Source: an uncultured Prevotellaceae bacterium
GTDB lineage: Bacteria > Bacteroidota > Bacteroidia > Bacteroidales > Bacteroidaceae
Assembly: GCA_946406435.1 (NCBI GenBank)
Contig: CAMJKP010000018.1
Span: 1 to 55,571, forward strand
Direction: 5' to 3'
DNA length: 55,571 bases
The position numbers and the translations under genes were made by a program. Below the pieces are notes generated by a model. That model was not told where the DNA came from, did no database searches, and was given only the letters and a program-made list of their open reading frames with translations. This document shows, piece by piece, positions 7,315 to 14,898 of this stretch (positions are counted from its first letter, which is position 1; each line of letters opens with the position of its first letter).

Positions 7315-8139
7315 CTATCTCTCCACCTGTGTAAACTCAGGTACGCTACCCTCTGCTTTACCTTTTATAACATAGATAAGCTGCTTACTCTCCCTGCCCT
7401 GCATATCCTTGCTGTTGCATGTGAAGAGGTATTCAGTAGCGTTATCGAGTGAACGTGTGCCAACAGTTGATGGAGTTCCTAATGGCATAGGATAGTCGCC
7501 GCAAGCCTTGTCGAAGATGGCTTTCTCATCAGCACTAACGGCATGTTGTGCAGAGAATGCAGGAAGTGATTGCTTCTTGCCCTTCAAAGCGCCAAGATTG
7601 ATGAGGAATGTCTCAACCTCTGCCTCTGCCTTATCAACACGTGCAGCTCTTACGCCATACCATGAAGATGTGACATTAGCTCCTGGTAATGCAGCCTTGA
7701 GTTCTGGAATACTTGTATTACCGCCACTACCGAATGTGCAGAAAGGAACAACTACCTTACCCTTGAAGTCGTTTGACTTAACGAGACTATGGATAGGACC
7801 TGCATATGTGCCTGCCCATATTGGATAGCCTACATAGAGAGTATCATAGTCGGCAATCTTTGCCTTCATAGGCTTGAGGTCACGAACCTTGCCGTCCCTA
7901 CGCTCGCCCATAAACGCACCTGCAATTGCACCCATATCACCAGAATATGGATTAACGGTCTCTATACGCTCTATATCGGCACCAGTCTTCTTCTGAATGA
8001 TGTTTGCAACCTTCTCAGTAGTACCTGATTGAGAGTAATAAACTACAAGTGAACGGGATTTGTTACCTGCCTGTGTCTGATTGGCTGTGCAAGCAATAAG
8101 AGCTGCCACAGCACCAAATAATAATAATTTCTTCTTCAT
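7315..8139 (-). CDS. Exported flavodoxin-like lipoprotein
   Basis: 274 residues. An N-terminal signal with lipobox (GAVAALIAC, Cys about 17) predicts export and lipid anchoring. The flavodoxin domain follows: SLVVYYSQSGTTEKVA is the FMN phosphate-binding loop, YDTLYVGYPIWAGTYAGPI and PFCTFGSGGNT the isoalloxazine-binding loops. A C-terminal extension of about 80 residues (DYPMPLG onward) is not part of the flavodoxin fold. Lipidated flavodoxins are common in gut Bacteroidota, probably moving electrons to envelope reductases. The stop codon is 2 nt from the long inverted repeat. Confidence 0.85.
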   Translation of the reverse strand: MKKKLLLFGAVAALIACTANQTQAGNKSRSLVVYYSQSGTTEKVANIIQKKTGADIERIETVNPYSGDMGAIAGAFMGERRDGKVRDLKPMKAKIADYDTLYVGYPIWAGTYAGPIHSLVKSNDFKGKVVVPFCTFGSGGNTSIPELKAALPGANVTSSWYGVRAARVDKAEAEVETFLINLGALKGKKQSLPAFSAQHAVSADEKAIFDKACGDYPMPLGTPSTVGTRSLDNATEYLFTCNSKDMQGRESKQLIYVIKGKAEGSVPEFTQVER

Positions 8140-8277
8140 TTGAATATTTTCTTTAGCTATTAGTTCACACTTAATTATAATACGTTTTTACAGACAAAAG
8201 GTTTAGTAGACAAGAAAAAAATGAAAGGTGCCACAAATGATATTGAGCACCATTATTGACACCTTTTATTGCTTAAA

Positions 8278-8775
8278 TTACTTCTTGCGAATATATGTGT
8301 TATCCTCCTCACCATCAGCCGTTAAGGAATGTAGCGTGAGGGTGTCGCCATTTACGGAAAGAGAATAGCGAGCCTGCATCAGATAGTTCATGTCAGCCAC
8401 ATTCTCAAGGATCTCAAGTCCATGCCATTCCCAGTCGTGATATTCCTCATAGTCGCATACCTGAACCTTGGAAAGCTTCACTATGTCATTCTCCGTTCGG
8501 AAACTGCCCTTGACCTTATGGCATATACCATCAGCATCGACAAACCTTACATCCAAGGCTTTCCTGTTGGCATACAAAGTAGAAGTAACATTGCCGTTAT
8601 CCCGAAACTCGATTTCCTCGTGAAAGTCTTTCCTGTTGTCCTGAGACACCCACGTACCTACAAGTGCTTCGTCGATAACTGTTTCCGGCTTTTCCTCATT
8701 ATGACATGAAGTCAGGAAAAAGTCTGCAAGTACGAGTGTCAAAACAAAAGCGAGAATATATTTTATTTTTCTCAT
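8278..8775 (-). CDS. Lipoprotein, lipocalin-like, unknown function
   Basis: 165 residues from the ATG at 8775 (three codons after a TTG that also opens the frame). Signal peptide with lipobox LTSC (Cys about 24) predicts an envelope lipoprotein. The mature part has ALVGTWVSQDNRKDFHEEIEF and alternating strands with SVNGDTLTL near the end, the pattern of Bacteroidota lipocalin-like small lipoproteins that test-fold as beta barrels. No catalytic signature. A TATCTTTG promoter lies at 8841-8834. Confidence 0.7.
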   Translation of the reverse strand: MRKIKYILAFVLTLVLADFFLTSCHNEEKPETVIDEALVGTWVSQDNRKDFHEEIEFRDNGNVTSTLYANRKALDVRFVDADGICHKVKGSFRTENDIVKLSKVQVCDYEEYHDWEWHGLEILENVADMNYLMQARYSLSVNGDTLTLHSLTADGEEDNTYIRKK

Positions 8776-8833
8776 TGTTTGCAATTTTAATAATTTTCAG
8801 CCGTATCATACATAATACCGCCGATTTCAGTTG

Positions 8834-8841
8834 CAAAGATA
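8834..8841 (-). promoter_or_regulatory. -7 promoter element for the 8775 lipoprotein gene
   Basis: Minus-strand TATCTTTGC; leader of about 50 nt. Confidence 0.6.
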
Positions 8842-8927
8842 CAATTTTTTCTTAAATAAAAACACTTTTACCACGAAAAATATTGGTTAAAAACTGTATA
8901 TTATAGCTTTTTCTTGAGAAAAAGGCA

Positions 8928-8935
8928 TATCTTTG
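8928..8935 (+). promoter_or_regulatory. -7 promoter element for the phosphodiesterase gene
   Basis: TATCTTTGCACTCAGGA; the CACTCAGG start sequence recurs at several promoters in this window. Confidence 0.65.
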
Positions 8936-9002
8936 CACTCAGGATGCTTTGCACACTACACTCGGGAACAGTTTTCCACTTTGCAGTAAAGCAAGATTAC
9001 AA

Positions 9003-10352
9003 ATGTCAAAAACAATATTAATATTCATATTTTCATTCCTCTGTCTCTGCACATCGGCAAGACAGAGAGTGATACTCATTACAATCGACGGTTTTCGGAA
9101 TGACATCCTCACGAATGCCAGCCAACCAGCACCATTTCTTCACGATTTGATGCAGAAATCCATATATGTGCCGAATGTAATCGGGGTAAATCCTACGATG
9201 ACGTATCCAGCACACACCACATTGGTAACAGGCTCTACCCCACTCGACCACGGCATTCATTGTAACCGTCAGTTTCAGTTTAACAGGGCTGAGCCCGCTT
9301 TATACAACTGGTTTGCCGACAGCATACGAACTAAGACACTTTGGCAGACCGTGAAGGAGCATGGCGGTACTACGGCTTCTGTTTTCTGGCCTGTAACGAC
9401 AGGCTGCAAGTGGATAGACATTAATCTGCCTGAATACTTCCCAACAACGCGCGTCAACGTGAGCGGAATGGACTATATTCGTCCGGTATGTACTCCTGCA
9501 GATATCATGGCAGAACTTGAGCGTGAGGCTACAGGACATCTTTCTGACACTACCCTACGTGCCGGCTCTTTCCAATATGATGCCAAGGTGGCAAGTATGG
9601 TGAACTATCTCACAAACCGCTACAAGCCCGATTTTATGACCGTACATCTCGTGACAACCGACTATAAACAGCACGAGACAGGCATCTATTCTTTCGAGAC
9701 TCAGCAGTCTGTAGCAGCAGCCGACCATGCAATAGGTCTTATTCTTGAGAATCTTGAATATACGAATCAGAAGGATAGCGTGACGATAATTGTAACGGGC
9801 GATCATGGTTTTACGCAAGGGCGGTATCGTCTGCATCCAAATGCCCTGCTCGTAAGTAATGGTCTGCTAAGCGAACAGCCTGGGGGCGATTGGCAAGCAT
9901 GTTTCAACTCTCTTGGAGCTGCGGCATATATGTACGTCAATCCCAAACTCTCGGCAAAACAGAAGGCTCGCTGCATAGAGAAAGTTAGGAAGATTTTTTC
10001 CGAACAGCCAGACTCGGTAAAGTCGCTGTACAATATTCTTTCCAACAAAGAGATTATCGACATAAAAGGCGATCCGACAGCCGCTCTCTGTCTTGCACCA
10101 CTCTCTGGTGTTGGATGCAGTAATGAGCGTAAGGGAGAATTAAAAACAGACTTCAAGGGCGGATTTCATGGCTATGTGTATCTGCCTGGAACAAAGGCGT
10201 ATGATCCAACTTCATTAATCATTTACGGGAACATAGACAGAAACCTTGTAAAGCGTTTCCTTTCTGCTCCAGATACCATTCAACAGACATCAATAACTCC
10301 GATGATTCTGAGTATTATGGAAATTGAAAATGACAACCAACAATCAAAGTAA
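9003..10352 (+). CDS. Exported type I phosphodiesterase/nucleotide pyrophosphatase
   Basis: 449 residues from the ATG at 9003; the longer frame beginning at 8949 would start with TTG inside the leader. A signal peptide (ILIFIFSFLCLCTSA) is followed by the alkaline-phosphatase-superfamily core: ITIDGFR (first zinc Asp about 29), NPTMTYPAHTTLVTG (Thr nucleophile), later VTTDYKQHETG and IVTGDHGFTQG with metal-binding Asp/His. Such enzymes hydrolyse nucleotide pyrophosphates or phosphodiesters in the periplasm. A metallo-beta-lactamase-fold lipoprotein gene follows 20 nt later, so the two probably form an operon of envelope phosphoester/ester hydrolases. Confidence 0.88.
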   Translation: MSKTILIFIFSFLCLCTSARQRVILITIDGFRNDILTNASQPAPFLHDLMQKSIYVPNVIGVNPTMTYPAHTTLVTGSTPLDHGIHCNRQFQFNRAEPALYNWFADSIRTKTLWQTVKEHGGTTASVFWPVTTGCKWIDINLPEYFPTTRVNVSGMDYIRPVCTPADIMAELEREATGHLSDTTLRAGSFQYDAKVASMVNYLTNRYKPDFMTVHLVTTDYKQHETGIYSFETQQSVAAADHAIGLILENLEYTNQKDSVTIIVTGDHGFTQGRYRLHPNALLVSNGLLSEQPGGDWQACFNSLGAAAYMYVNPKLSAKQKARCIEKVRKIFSEQPDSVKSLYNILSNKEIIDIKGDPTAALCLAPLSGVGCSNERKGELKTDFKGGFHGYVYLPGTKAYDPTSLIIYGNIDRNLVKRFLSAPDTIQQTSITPMILSIMEIENDNQQSK

Positions 10353-10372
10353 TAACTAATAAAAATTTCATT

Positions 10373-11167
10373 ATGAAGAAAATCCTGACAATCGTATTGG
10401 CATCATTCGCTATGATGTCATGTGCACAGAAAGCAAACAACGGTTCTGCATCAAATGAACCAGCAGTTATCAAATGGATAGAAGACAAACCGGGACCAAG
10501 TTTCCAGCAGCATAGGACATTCCCTACCGTTCCTGACAATCTCTGGAATGAACTCGGATTCAAGGATGGCATTCCTTCAAGTATGAGCTGTTGCCTACTC
10601 AAGGCTGAAGGTAAGACAATATTAATCGATGCAGGTCTTGGAGCAGATTTCAGTCAGCTTATCCCTAAATTTGCCGAGGATAATATCAAACCAGAGGATC
10701 TCAAACTTATATATATCACTCACATGCATGGCGATCACATCGGCGGTTTGCTAAAGGGTGATAAGGTGGTTTTCCCTAATGCTGAGGTGTATATCAACAG
10801 GGTAGAAGCAGAGGCATGGAAGGCTATGCCTGGTGATAGAAGCGCTCAGGCAAAGAAGGTTCTGGAGTTATATAAAGACCATCTGCATCTGTTTGAAGCT
10901 GGTGACGTATTGCCAGGCGATGTGAAATCAATAGCAGCATACGGCCATACTCCTGGTCATACCGTTTTCCAGAAGGATAAAATCCTCGTGATTGGCGACC
11001 TTATGCATGGAGCTGCCCTTCAGCTCAAGCATCCTGAATACAACGCATCTTTCGATATGGATCAGGATGCAGCTGCAGAAGCTCGCGCAAGGATAATTAA
11101 GTACGCACGTGAGAATAACCTCACTATGTACGGAATGCACCTCCCAAGTCCGGGATTTGTTAAGTGA
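10373..11167 (+). CDS. Metallo-beta-lactamase-fold hydrolase, lipoprotein
   Basis: 264 residues with a lipobox (FAMMSC, Cys 17). The zinc motif THMHGDHIGG (His117, His119, Asp121, His122), a following GHTPGHT and IGDLMHG complete the di-metal site of the MBL fold, nearest to the lactonase/AHL-hydrolase-like branch. Substrate unknown; quorum lactone, beta-lactam or other ester hydrolysis are all possible for the fold. It is 20 nt behind the phosphodiesterase gene and ends before an inverted repeat of the 'GAAGAGTTAAGAGTGAAGAAT' type. Confidence 0.85.
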   Translation: MKKILTIVLASFAMMSCAQKANNGSASNEPAVIKWIEDKPGPSFQQHRTFPTVPDNLWNELGFKDGIPSSMSCCLLKAEGKTILIDAGLGADFSQLIPKFAEDNIKPEDLKLIYITHMHGDHIGGLLKGDKVVFPNAEVYINRVEAEAWKAMPGDRSAQAKKVLELYKDHLHLFEAGDVLPGDVKSIAAYGHTPGHTVFQKDKILVIGDLMHGAALQLKHPEYNASFDMDQDAAAEARARIIKYARENNLTMYGMHLPSPGFVK

Positions 11168-11290
11168 AGAACGAAGAGTTAAGAGTGAAGAATTTAAGTT
11201 TGTATTGTCGTTTTAAGTCGTTAATTAGCCTAAAGCTATAAAATGTAACTTATATTCTTCACTTTTCACTCTTAACTCTTCACTCAAATT
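11168..11290. terminator. Inverted repeat between the two MBL-fold genes
   Basis: GAAGAGTTAAGAGTGAAGAA (about 11174) is inverted as TTCTTCACTTTTCACTCTTAACTCTTCAC split over 11255-11284. Same repeat type at 14085-14185. A long low-GC stem, likely terminating the upstream gene. Confidence 0.45.
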
Positions 11291-11302
11291 GAACTATGCG
11301 AA

Positions 11303-12109
11303 ATGAAGATAACATCTGTCGTTGAGAACACAAGTGCCGTAGGAATGCCTGTGGAACATGGTCTGAGCCTGTATATCCAACTCGAAAACGGGCGCAGAAT
11401 ACTGTTTGACATGGGACAGAGACGGTTGTTTGCTGAAAATGCCGAACAACTCGGACTCAACATCGCCGATATCGACACGGCTATAGTATCGCATGGGCAT
11501 TATGATCATGGTGGTGGACTTCGTACTTTTTTCGAAATCAACGATAAGGCGAAGGTATATATCCACAAAGATGCCTTTCAACCGTATTATTCGCTTAAGG
11601 AGTTCGGATTGAAATATATCGGTTTGGATACTGACCTACAAGATAATCCACGCCTCGTAAAATGCGACTCTTTGACACGTCTCGATAATCAGATGACCAT
11701 TTTTGCCGATGTAATCGGTGATTTCTGCTGTCCGCAAGGAAATAGTCTTTTGTTCGGACCTTCTGAAACGCAAAACGACTCTTTCACGCATGAGCAGAAC
11801 CTTATTATAGAGGAGAACGGCAAAACCGTACTCTTTGCCGGATGTGCCCACAAGGGTATCATAAACATCATACGCAAGGCTGAGGATGTGATTGGCAAGT
11901 CCCCTACCCATGTCTTTGCAGGATTGCATCTTGCCAAGACTCCTATAGACGATGCTTTCATCTCCACCCTTGCACATGAATTAATGAACTACGATAATTG
12001 TACGTTCTATACCATGCATTGTACTGGTACAGAGCAGTATCAGAAGCTCAAGGGTATAATGGGCAGCCAAATAGAATATCTTTCGTGTGGAGAGGTTGCG
12101 GAGATCTAA
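11303..12109 (+). CDS. Metallo-beta-lactamase-fold hydrolase, MptA/RFA-P synthase-like
   Basis: 268 residues, cytoplasmic (no signal). SHGHYDHGGGL (His64, His66, Asp68, His69), GCAHKGIIN, AGLHL and TMHCTG are the signature of the family often named after 7,8-dihydropterin-6-yl-methyl-4-(beta-D-ribofuranosyl)aminobenzene 5'-phosphate synthase. In Bacteroidota the true substrate is not established, since these organisms do not make methanopterin. It is separated from the other MBL-fold gene by an inverted repeat, so independent expression is likely. Confidence 0.88.
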   Translation: MKITSVVENTSAVGMPVEHGLSLYIQLENGRRILFDMGQRRLFAENAEQLGLNIADIDTAIVSHGHYDHGGGLRTFFEINDKAKVYIHKDAFQPYYSLKEFGLKYIGLDTDLQDNPRLVKCDSLTRLDNQMTIFADVIGDFCCPQGNSLLFGPSETQNDSFTHEQNLIIEENGKTVLFAGCAHKGIINIIRKAEDVIGKSPTHVFAGLHLAKTPIDDAFISTLAHELMNYDNCTFYTMHCTGTEQYQKLKGIMGSQIEYLSCGEVAEI

Positions 12110-12216
12110 TTCTATTTTGGCATATTAATTGCTAAGTATTAATTAAAAGCCCTTTTACTTATGCTTTTTAGCTTTATAATTTAGTAAATAGTAAATTGTA
12201 CATTGTAAATGATCCG

Positions 12217-12630
12217 ATGATCCAACAGACAGAATTCAGACTTTCAGCAAAGCGCAGAGGATGCCACCTCGTAACGCGCGAGATACTCGAAAACCTCCCA
12301 AGACCGCTTCCAAAGGTGGGCTTGCTCAATCTCTTTGTACAGCACACATCATGCGCCTTGTCTATTAACGAGAACGCAGATCCTGATGTGAGATATGACA
12401 TGGAGAAGATAATGAATCATATCGTGAAGGAAAACGAGCCATACTACGACCATGTGCTTGAAGGTTCTGACGATATGCCAGCTCATGCCAAGAGTTCTCT
12501 TTTCGGCGTAAGCATCACCATTCCGATTACTGACGGACATCTAAACCTCGGTACTTGGCAAGGCATATACCTCTGCGAGTTCCGCGACTATGGAGGTCCA
12601 CGCAGCATCGTAGCTACGATATACGAATAA
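12217..12630 (+). CDS. YjbQ/UPF0047 family protein (secondary thiamine-phosphate synthase-like)
   Basis: 137 residues from ATG 12217, chosen over a TTG seven codons upstream. The family motifs are clear: FVQHTSCALSINENADPDVR (near residues 42-61), HVLEGSDDMPAHAKSSLFG and a late GTWQGIYLCEFRD. Some members of the family complement thiamine-phosphate synthase mutants weakly; the real role is unsettled. Located between inverted-repeat spacers in a forward run of small metabolic genes. Confidence 0.9.
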   Translation: MIQQTEFRLSAKRRGCHLVTREILENLPRPLPKVGLLNLFVQHTSCALSINENADPDVRYDMEKIMNHIVKENEPYYDHVLEGSDDMPAHAKSSLFGVSITIPITDGHLNLGTWQGIYLCEFRDYGGPRSIVATIYE

Positions 12631-12641
12631 AATATATTAAT

Positions 12642-12709
12642 AAACGCAAAGACGCAAAGGTACTAAGATAATAAAAATATAAACTTAGCGTCTCAGCGTC
12701 TTTGCGTTT
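12642..12709. terminator. Inverted repeat / terminator
   Basis: AAACGCAAAGACGC (12642-12655) is the exact reverse complement of 12696-12709, loop 40 nt. Confidence 0.55.
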
Positions 12710-12746
12710 GAATAGTAAATAGTAATTAGTCAAATAGTAAATAACA

Positions 12747-13553
12747 TTGGGATACACAAAATGGATTGGAGCATTCCTCGGATATGTCAGCGGAGGAACG
12801 CTCGGTGCATTAGCAGGATTCGCACTTGGCACTCTCTTTGATACCTTTACAAAGAGTTCTGATGCATCGTTTGAGAGCAACGCAAATCGTGCCTATGGCA
12901 ATACTGCAGAGGACATCTTAAATCGCGCACGACAGTCACAGCAAGGCGACAGAAACGGATTCCTCTTCTCGCTCATGGTACTCTCTGCCCATATCATACA
13001 GGCAGACGGTAAAATCATGCACTCGGAAATGGAACACGTGCGTAATTTCCTTCGTGCAAACTTCGGTGAAACGGCTGTGGAACAAGGCAATAACATCCTT
13101 CTCCGACTCTTCGACTACCGCAAACAGCATGGGGAGCAGTCGTGGAAACAGCAGATTGGCGAGGCTTGCCGACAGATGCGTATGGCAATGCCAGAGGAAC
13201 ATCGTCTTCAGCTCGTTGCCTTCCTTGCCGATATTGCAAAGGCTGATGGCATCACGGCAGAAAGCGAGATAAGGGAACTGCGCAATGTGGCATATAACCT
13301 AGGTCTCAATCCACAGGTAATCGACCAGATGCTGAGTCTTGGTGGGCAGAGCCTCGATGATGCATATAAGGTTCTCGGACTTACTAAGGATGCTACTGAC
13401 GATGAGGTTCGCAAGGCTTACCGCAAACTCGCTCTTCAATATCATCCTGACCGCGTGGCAACTCTCGGTGATGATGTGAAGGAGGCTGCCAAGAAGAAGT
13501 TCCAGGAACTCAACGATGCCAAGGACAAAATCTATAAGGCAAGAAATCTGTAA
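12747..13553 (+). CDS. TerB-like/DnaJ domain protein (DjlA-like)
   Basis: 268 residues. A glycine-rich N-terminal membrane-insertion segment ([23 protein letters not shown]), a middle TerB-type helical domain (about 70-190, [16 protein letters not shown] and [17 protein letters not shown] repeats with acidic metal-site residues) and a C-terminal J domain with the HPD motif (LQYHPDR, about 238). This is the DjlA architecture, a membrane-anchored DnaK co-chaperone. The start is TTG: an in-frame TAA lies at 12738-12740 and no ATG occurs before residue 76. Confidence 0.88.
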   Translation: MGYTKWIGAFLGYVSGGTLGALAGFALGTLFDTFTKSSDASFESNANRAYGNTAEDILNRARQSQQGDRNGFLFSLMVLSAHIIQADGKIMHSEMEHVRNFLRANFGETAVEQGNNILLRLFDYRKQHGEQSWKQQIGEACRQMRMAMPEEHRLQLVAFLADIAKADGITAESEIRELRNVAYNLGLNPQVIDQMLSLGGQSLDDAYKVLGLTKDATDDEVRKAYRKLALQYHPDRVATLGDDVKEAAKKKFQELNDAKDKIYKARNL

Positions 13554-13571
13554 TCATTAATATACAACAAT

Positions 13572-14084
13572 ATGACAAAACAAGACATCACGGTTCTCGC
13601 AAAGGAGAACGCTTTCGACCTGATAGGCAAAGAGTGGATGCTCGTAACGGCAGGCACTCCTGACAAATACAACACAATGACGGCCTCATGGGGCGGTATC
13701 GGTTGGCTCTGGAACAAGCCTGTAGCCTTCATCTTCATCCGTCCAGAACGTTTCACACACGATTTCATCGAGGCAAACGACCGTCTGACACTCTCCTTCT
13801 ATGGCGAGGAATACCGCAAGGCTCTCCAGATATGCGGAAGCAAGTCTGGTAGGGACATCAACAAGACCGAGGCTACAGGACTCACACCAGAGACTTTGGA
13901 GAGCGGAGCCATTACCTTCGGCGAGGCACGAATGACACTCGACTGCCGCAAGCTCTTCAAATCACCAATGAAAGCCAACGATTTCATCGACAAATCACTC
14001 CTTGAGCGTTGGTATAACGACAAACCAGGTGGCGGTCTTCATGATATCTATATTGTGGAAATAGAGAATATCTATACTAAGTGA
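13572..14084 (+). CDS. Flavin reductase family protein (FMN-binding split barrel)
   Basis: 170 residues. The N-terminal half has the FMN split-barrel pattern: MLVTAGTPDKYNTMTASWGG (flavin phosphate contact) and KPVAFIFIRPERFTHDFIE, followed by LTLSFYGEEYRKALQICG. These proteins bind FMN and reduce flavins or act as ferric/flavin reductases with NAD(P)H. It begins 18 nt after the DnaJ gene and is probably co-transcribed. It ends before an inverted repeat and a strong terminator that faces the opposite strand. Confidence 0.88.
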   Translation: MTKQDITVLAKENAFDLIGKEWMLVTAGTPDKYNTMTASWGGIGWLWNKPVAFIFIRPERFTHDFIEANDRLTLSFYGEEYRKALQICGSKSGRDINKTEATGLTPETLESGAITFGEARMTLDCRKLFKSPMKANDFIDKSLLERWYNDKPGGGLHDIYIVEIENIYTK

Positions 14085-14185
14085 AAAACGAAGAGTAAAG
14101 AGTGAAGAATGAAAGTTTCATTTTATTGTGAAAAGTCGGAACTGCAATACAAAATTAAATTCTTCACTCTTAACTCTTAACTTTC
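14085..14185. repeat. Inverted repeat of the 'CTTCACTCTTAACTCTTAAC' type
   Basis: The AACGAAGAGTAAAGAGTGAAGAA word after the stop codon is inverted as ATTCTTCACTCTTAACTC about 60 nt later; same family as 11168-11290. Written in pieces: left arm core AGAGTAAAGAGTGAAGAA, right arm core TTCTTCACTCTTAACTCT. Confidence 0.5.
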
Positions 14186-14189
14186 CTTA

Positions 14190-14512
14190 TAACACAAAAA
14201 TGCTCCGACTATCATCACGACAGAAGGAGCATTTTTTGCGTTTAACTCATTCAACCTTCAAAAGAAGGAGCTTTTCGCTTTTTGATGTTATCCAAATGAG
14301 TTAAGCATCAATCTTTTACCTAATAACTAAAACCTAAAAACTATTATTCTACTAACCTAAACAATTTCTATTCCAAAAGCGTCTTTCGGAATGCGTTCCA
14401 GAAGTTTAACCTCCTTTTTCCTTTTGACACTGCAACGTGTGAAACACCTCGCACGAAGGAAATAAATAAATAAAGCATGTTGACTGCAAGTCAGCGCTTA
14501 TCTCTGATTTCC
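14190..14512 (-). ncRNA. Candidate stand-alone non-coding RNA, about 310 nt
   Basis: Minus-strand promoter TAACTTTGC at 14525-14517 with TTTG 20 nt upstream, no ORF downstream, and a strong intrinsic terminator at 14237-14197 before the convergent flavin reductase gene. Within it are a hairpin shared with two other leaders (14436-14455), GGAA-TGCG-TTCC (14388-14399), TGACT-GCA-AGTCA (14481-14493), and a three-way junction at 14242-14304: outer stem TTAACTCATT/AATGAGTTAA enclosing CCTTC-AAAA-GAAGG and AGC-TTTTC-GCT. It does not show the RNase P, tmRNA or SRP RNA hallmarks I know. Could also be the relic leader of a lost gene. Confidence 0.4.
14197..14237 (-). terminator. Intrinsic terminator of the candidate RNA
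   Basis: AAAAATGCTCC (14196-14206) pairs with GGAGCATTTTTT (14226-14237); on the minus strand the stem is followed by a T run. Also suitable for the plus-strand gene. Confidence 0.7.
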
Positions 14513-14517
14513 GAGTG

Positions 14518-14525
14518 CAAAGTTA
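14518..14525 (-). promoter_or_regulatory. -7 promoter element of the candidate RNA
   Basis: TAACTTTGCACTCGGAAATC; TTTG lies 20 nt upstream. Confidence 0.65.
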
Positions 14526-14708
14526 GCAAGTTTTTTCTGTGTGCGCAAACAATTTCTGCAAAAAGTGACGTTTTTGAACATTTACATGACTTGTGTCAAG
14601 TTTTTGTGTGCGCACACAAGTCAAAAACGCCATACAAAAAATATTAGAAAGTAAATTTTAAGACTTACTTTTGCCTGTTGGGTATTAGCTAAAATTGGAT
14701 AATAATCA

Positions 14709-14833
14709 GCAACAAGTTGCTTTTAACTGACAAAAATTACCAATCTTACCAATCTTAACCAATAAGAAATATAAATTATGGAAAAAGATTGCGTAGATTG
14801 GTAATTATCGTCAGTTCAAGCACCGTAAGGTGC
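14709..14833. repeat. Hairpin-capped inverted repeat element, locus 2 (125 bp)
   Basis: Left cap GCAAC-AA-GTTGC plus TTTTAACTGAC (14709-14731), right cap GTCAGTTCAA plus GCACC-GTAA-GGTGC (14810-14833). Between them inverted arms ATTACCAATCT and AGATTGGTAAT. The left stem differs from other copies by a compensated base pair (GCAGC/GCTGC elsewhere). It lies 66 nt beyond the stop of the Old Yellow Enzyme gene. Confidence 0.7.
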
Positions 14834-14898
14834 GAGTTATTTAGCTAATGAAATCGTCAAATTTACTGCTAATTTACTTTCCAAAAACTAAAAAGCGA

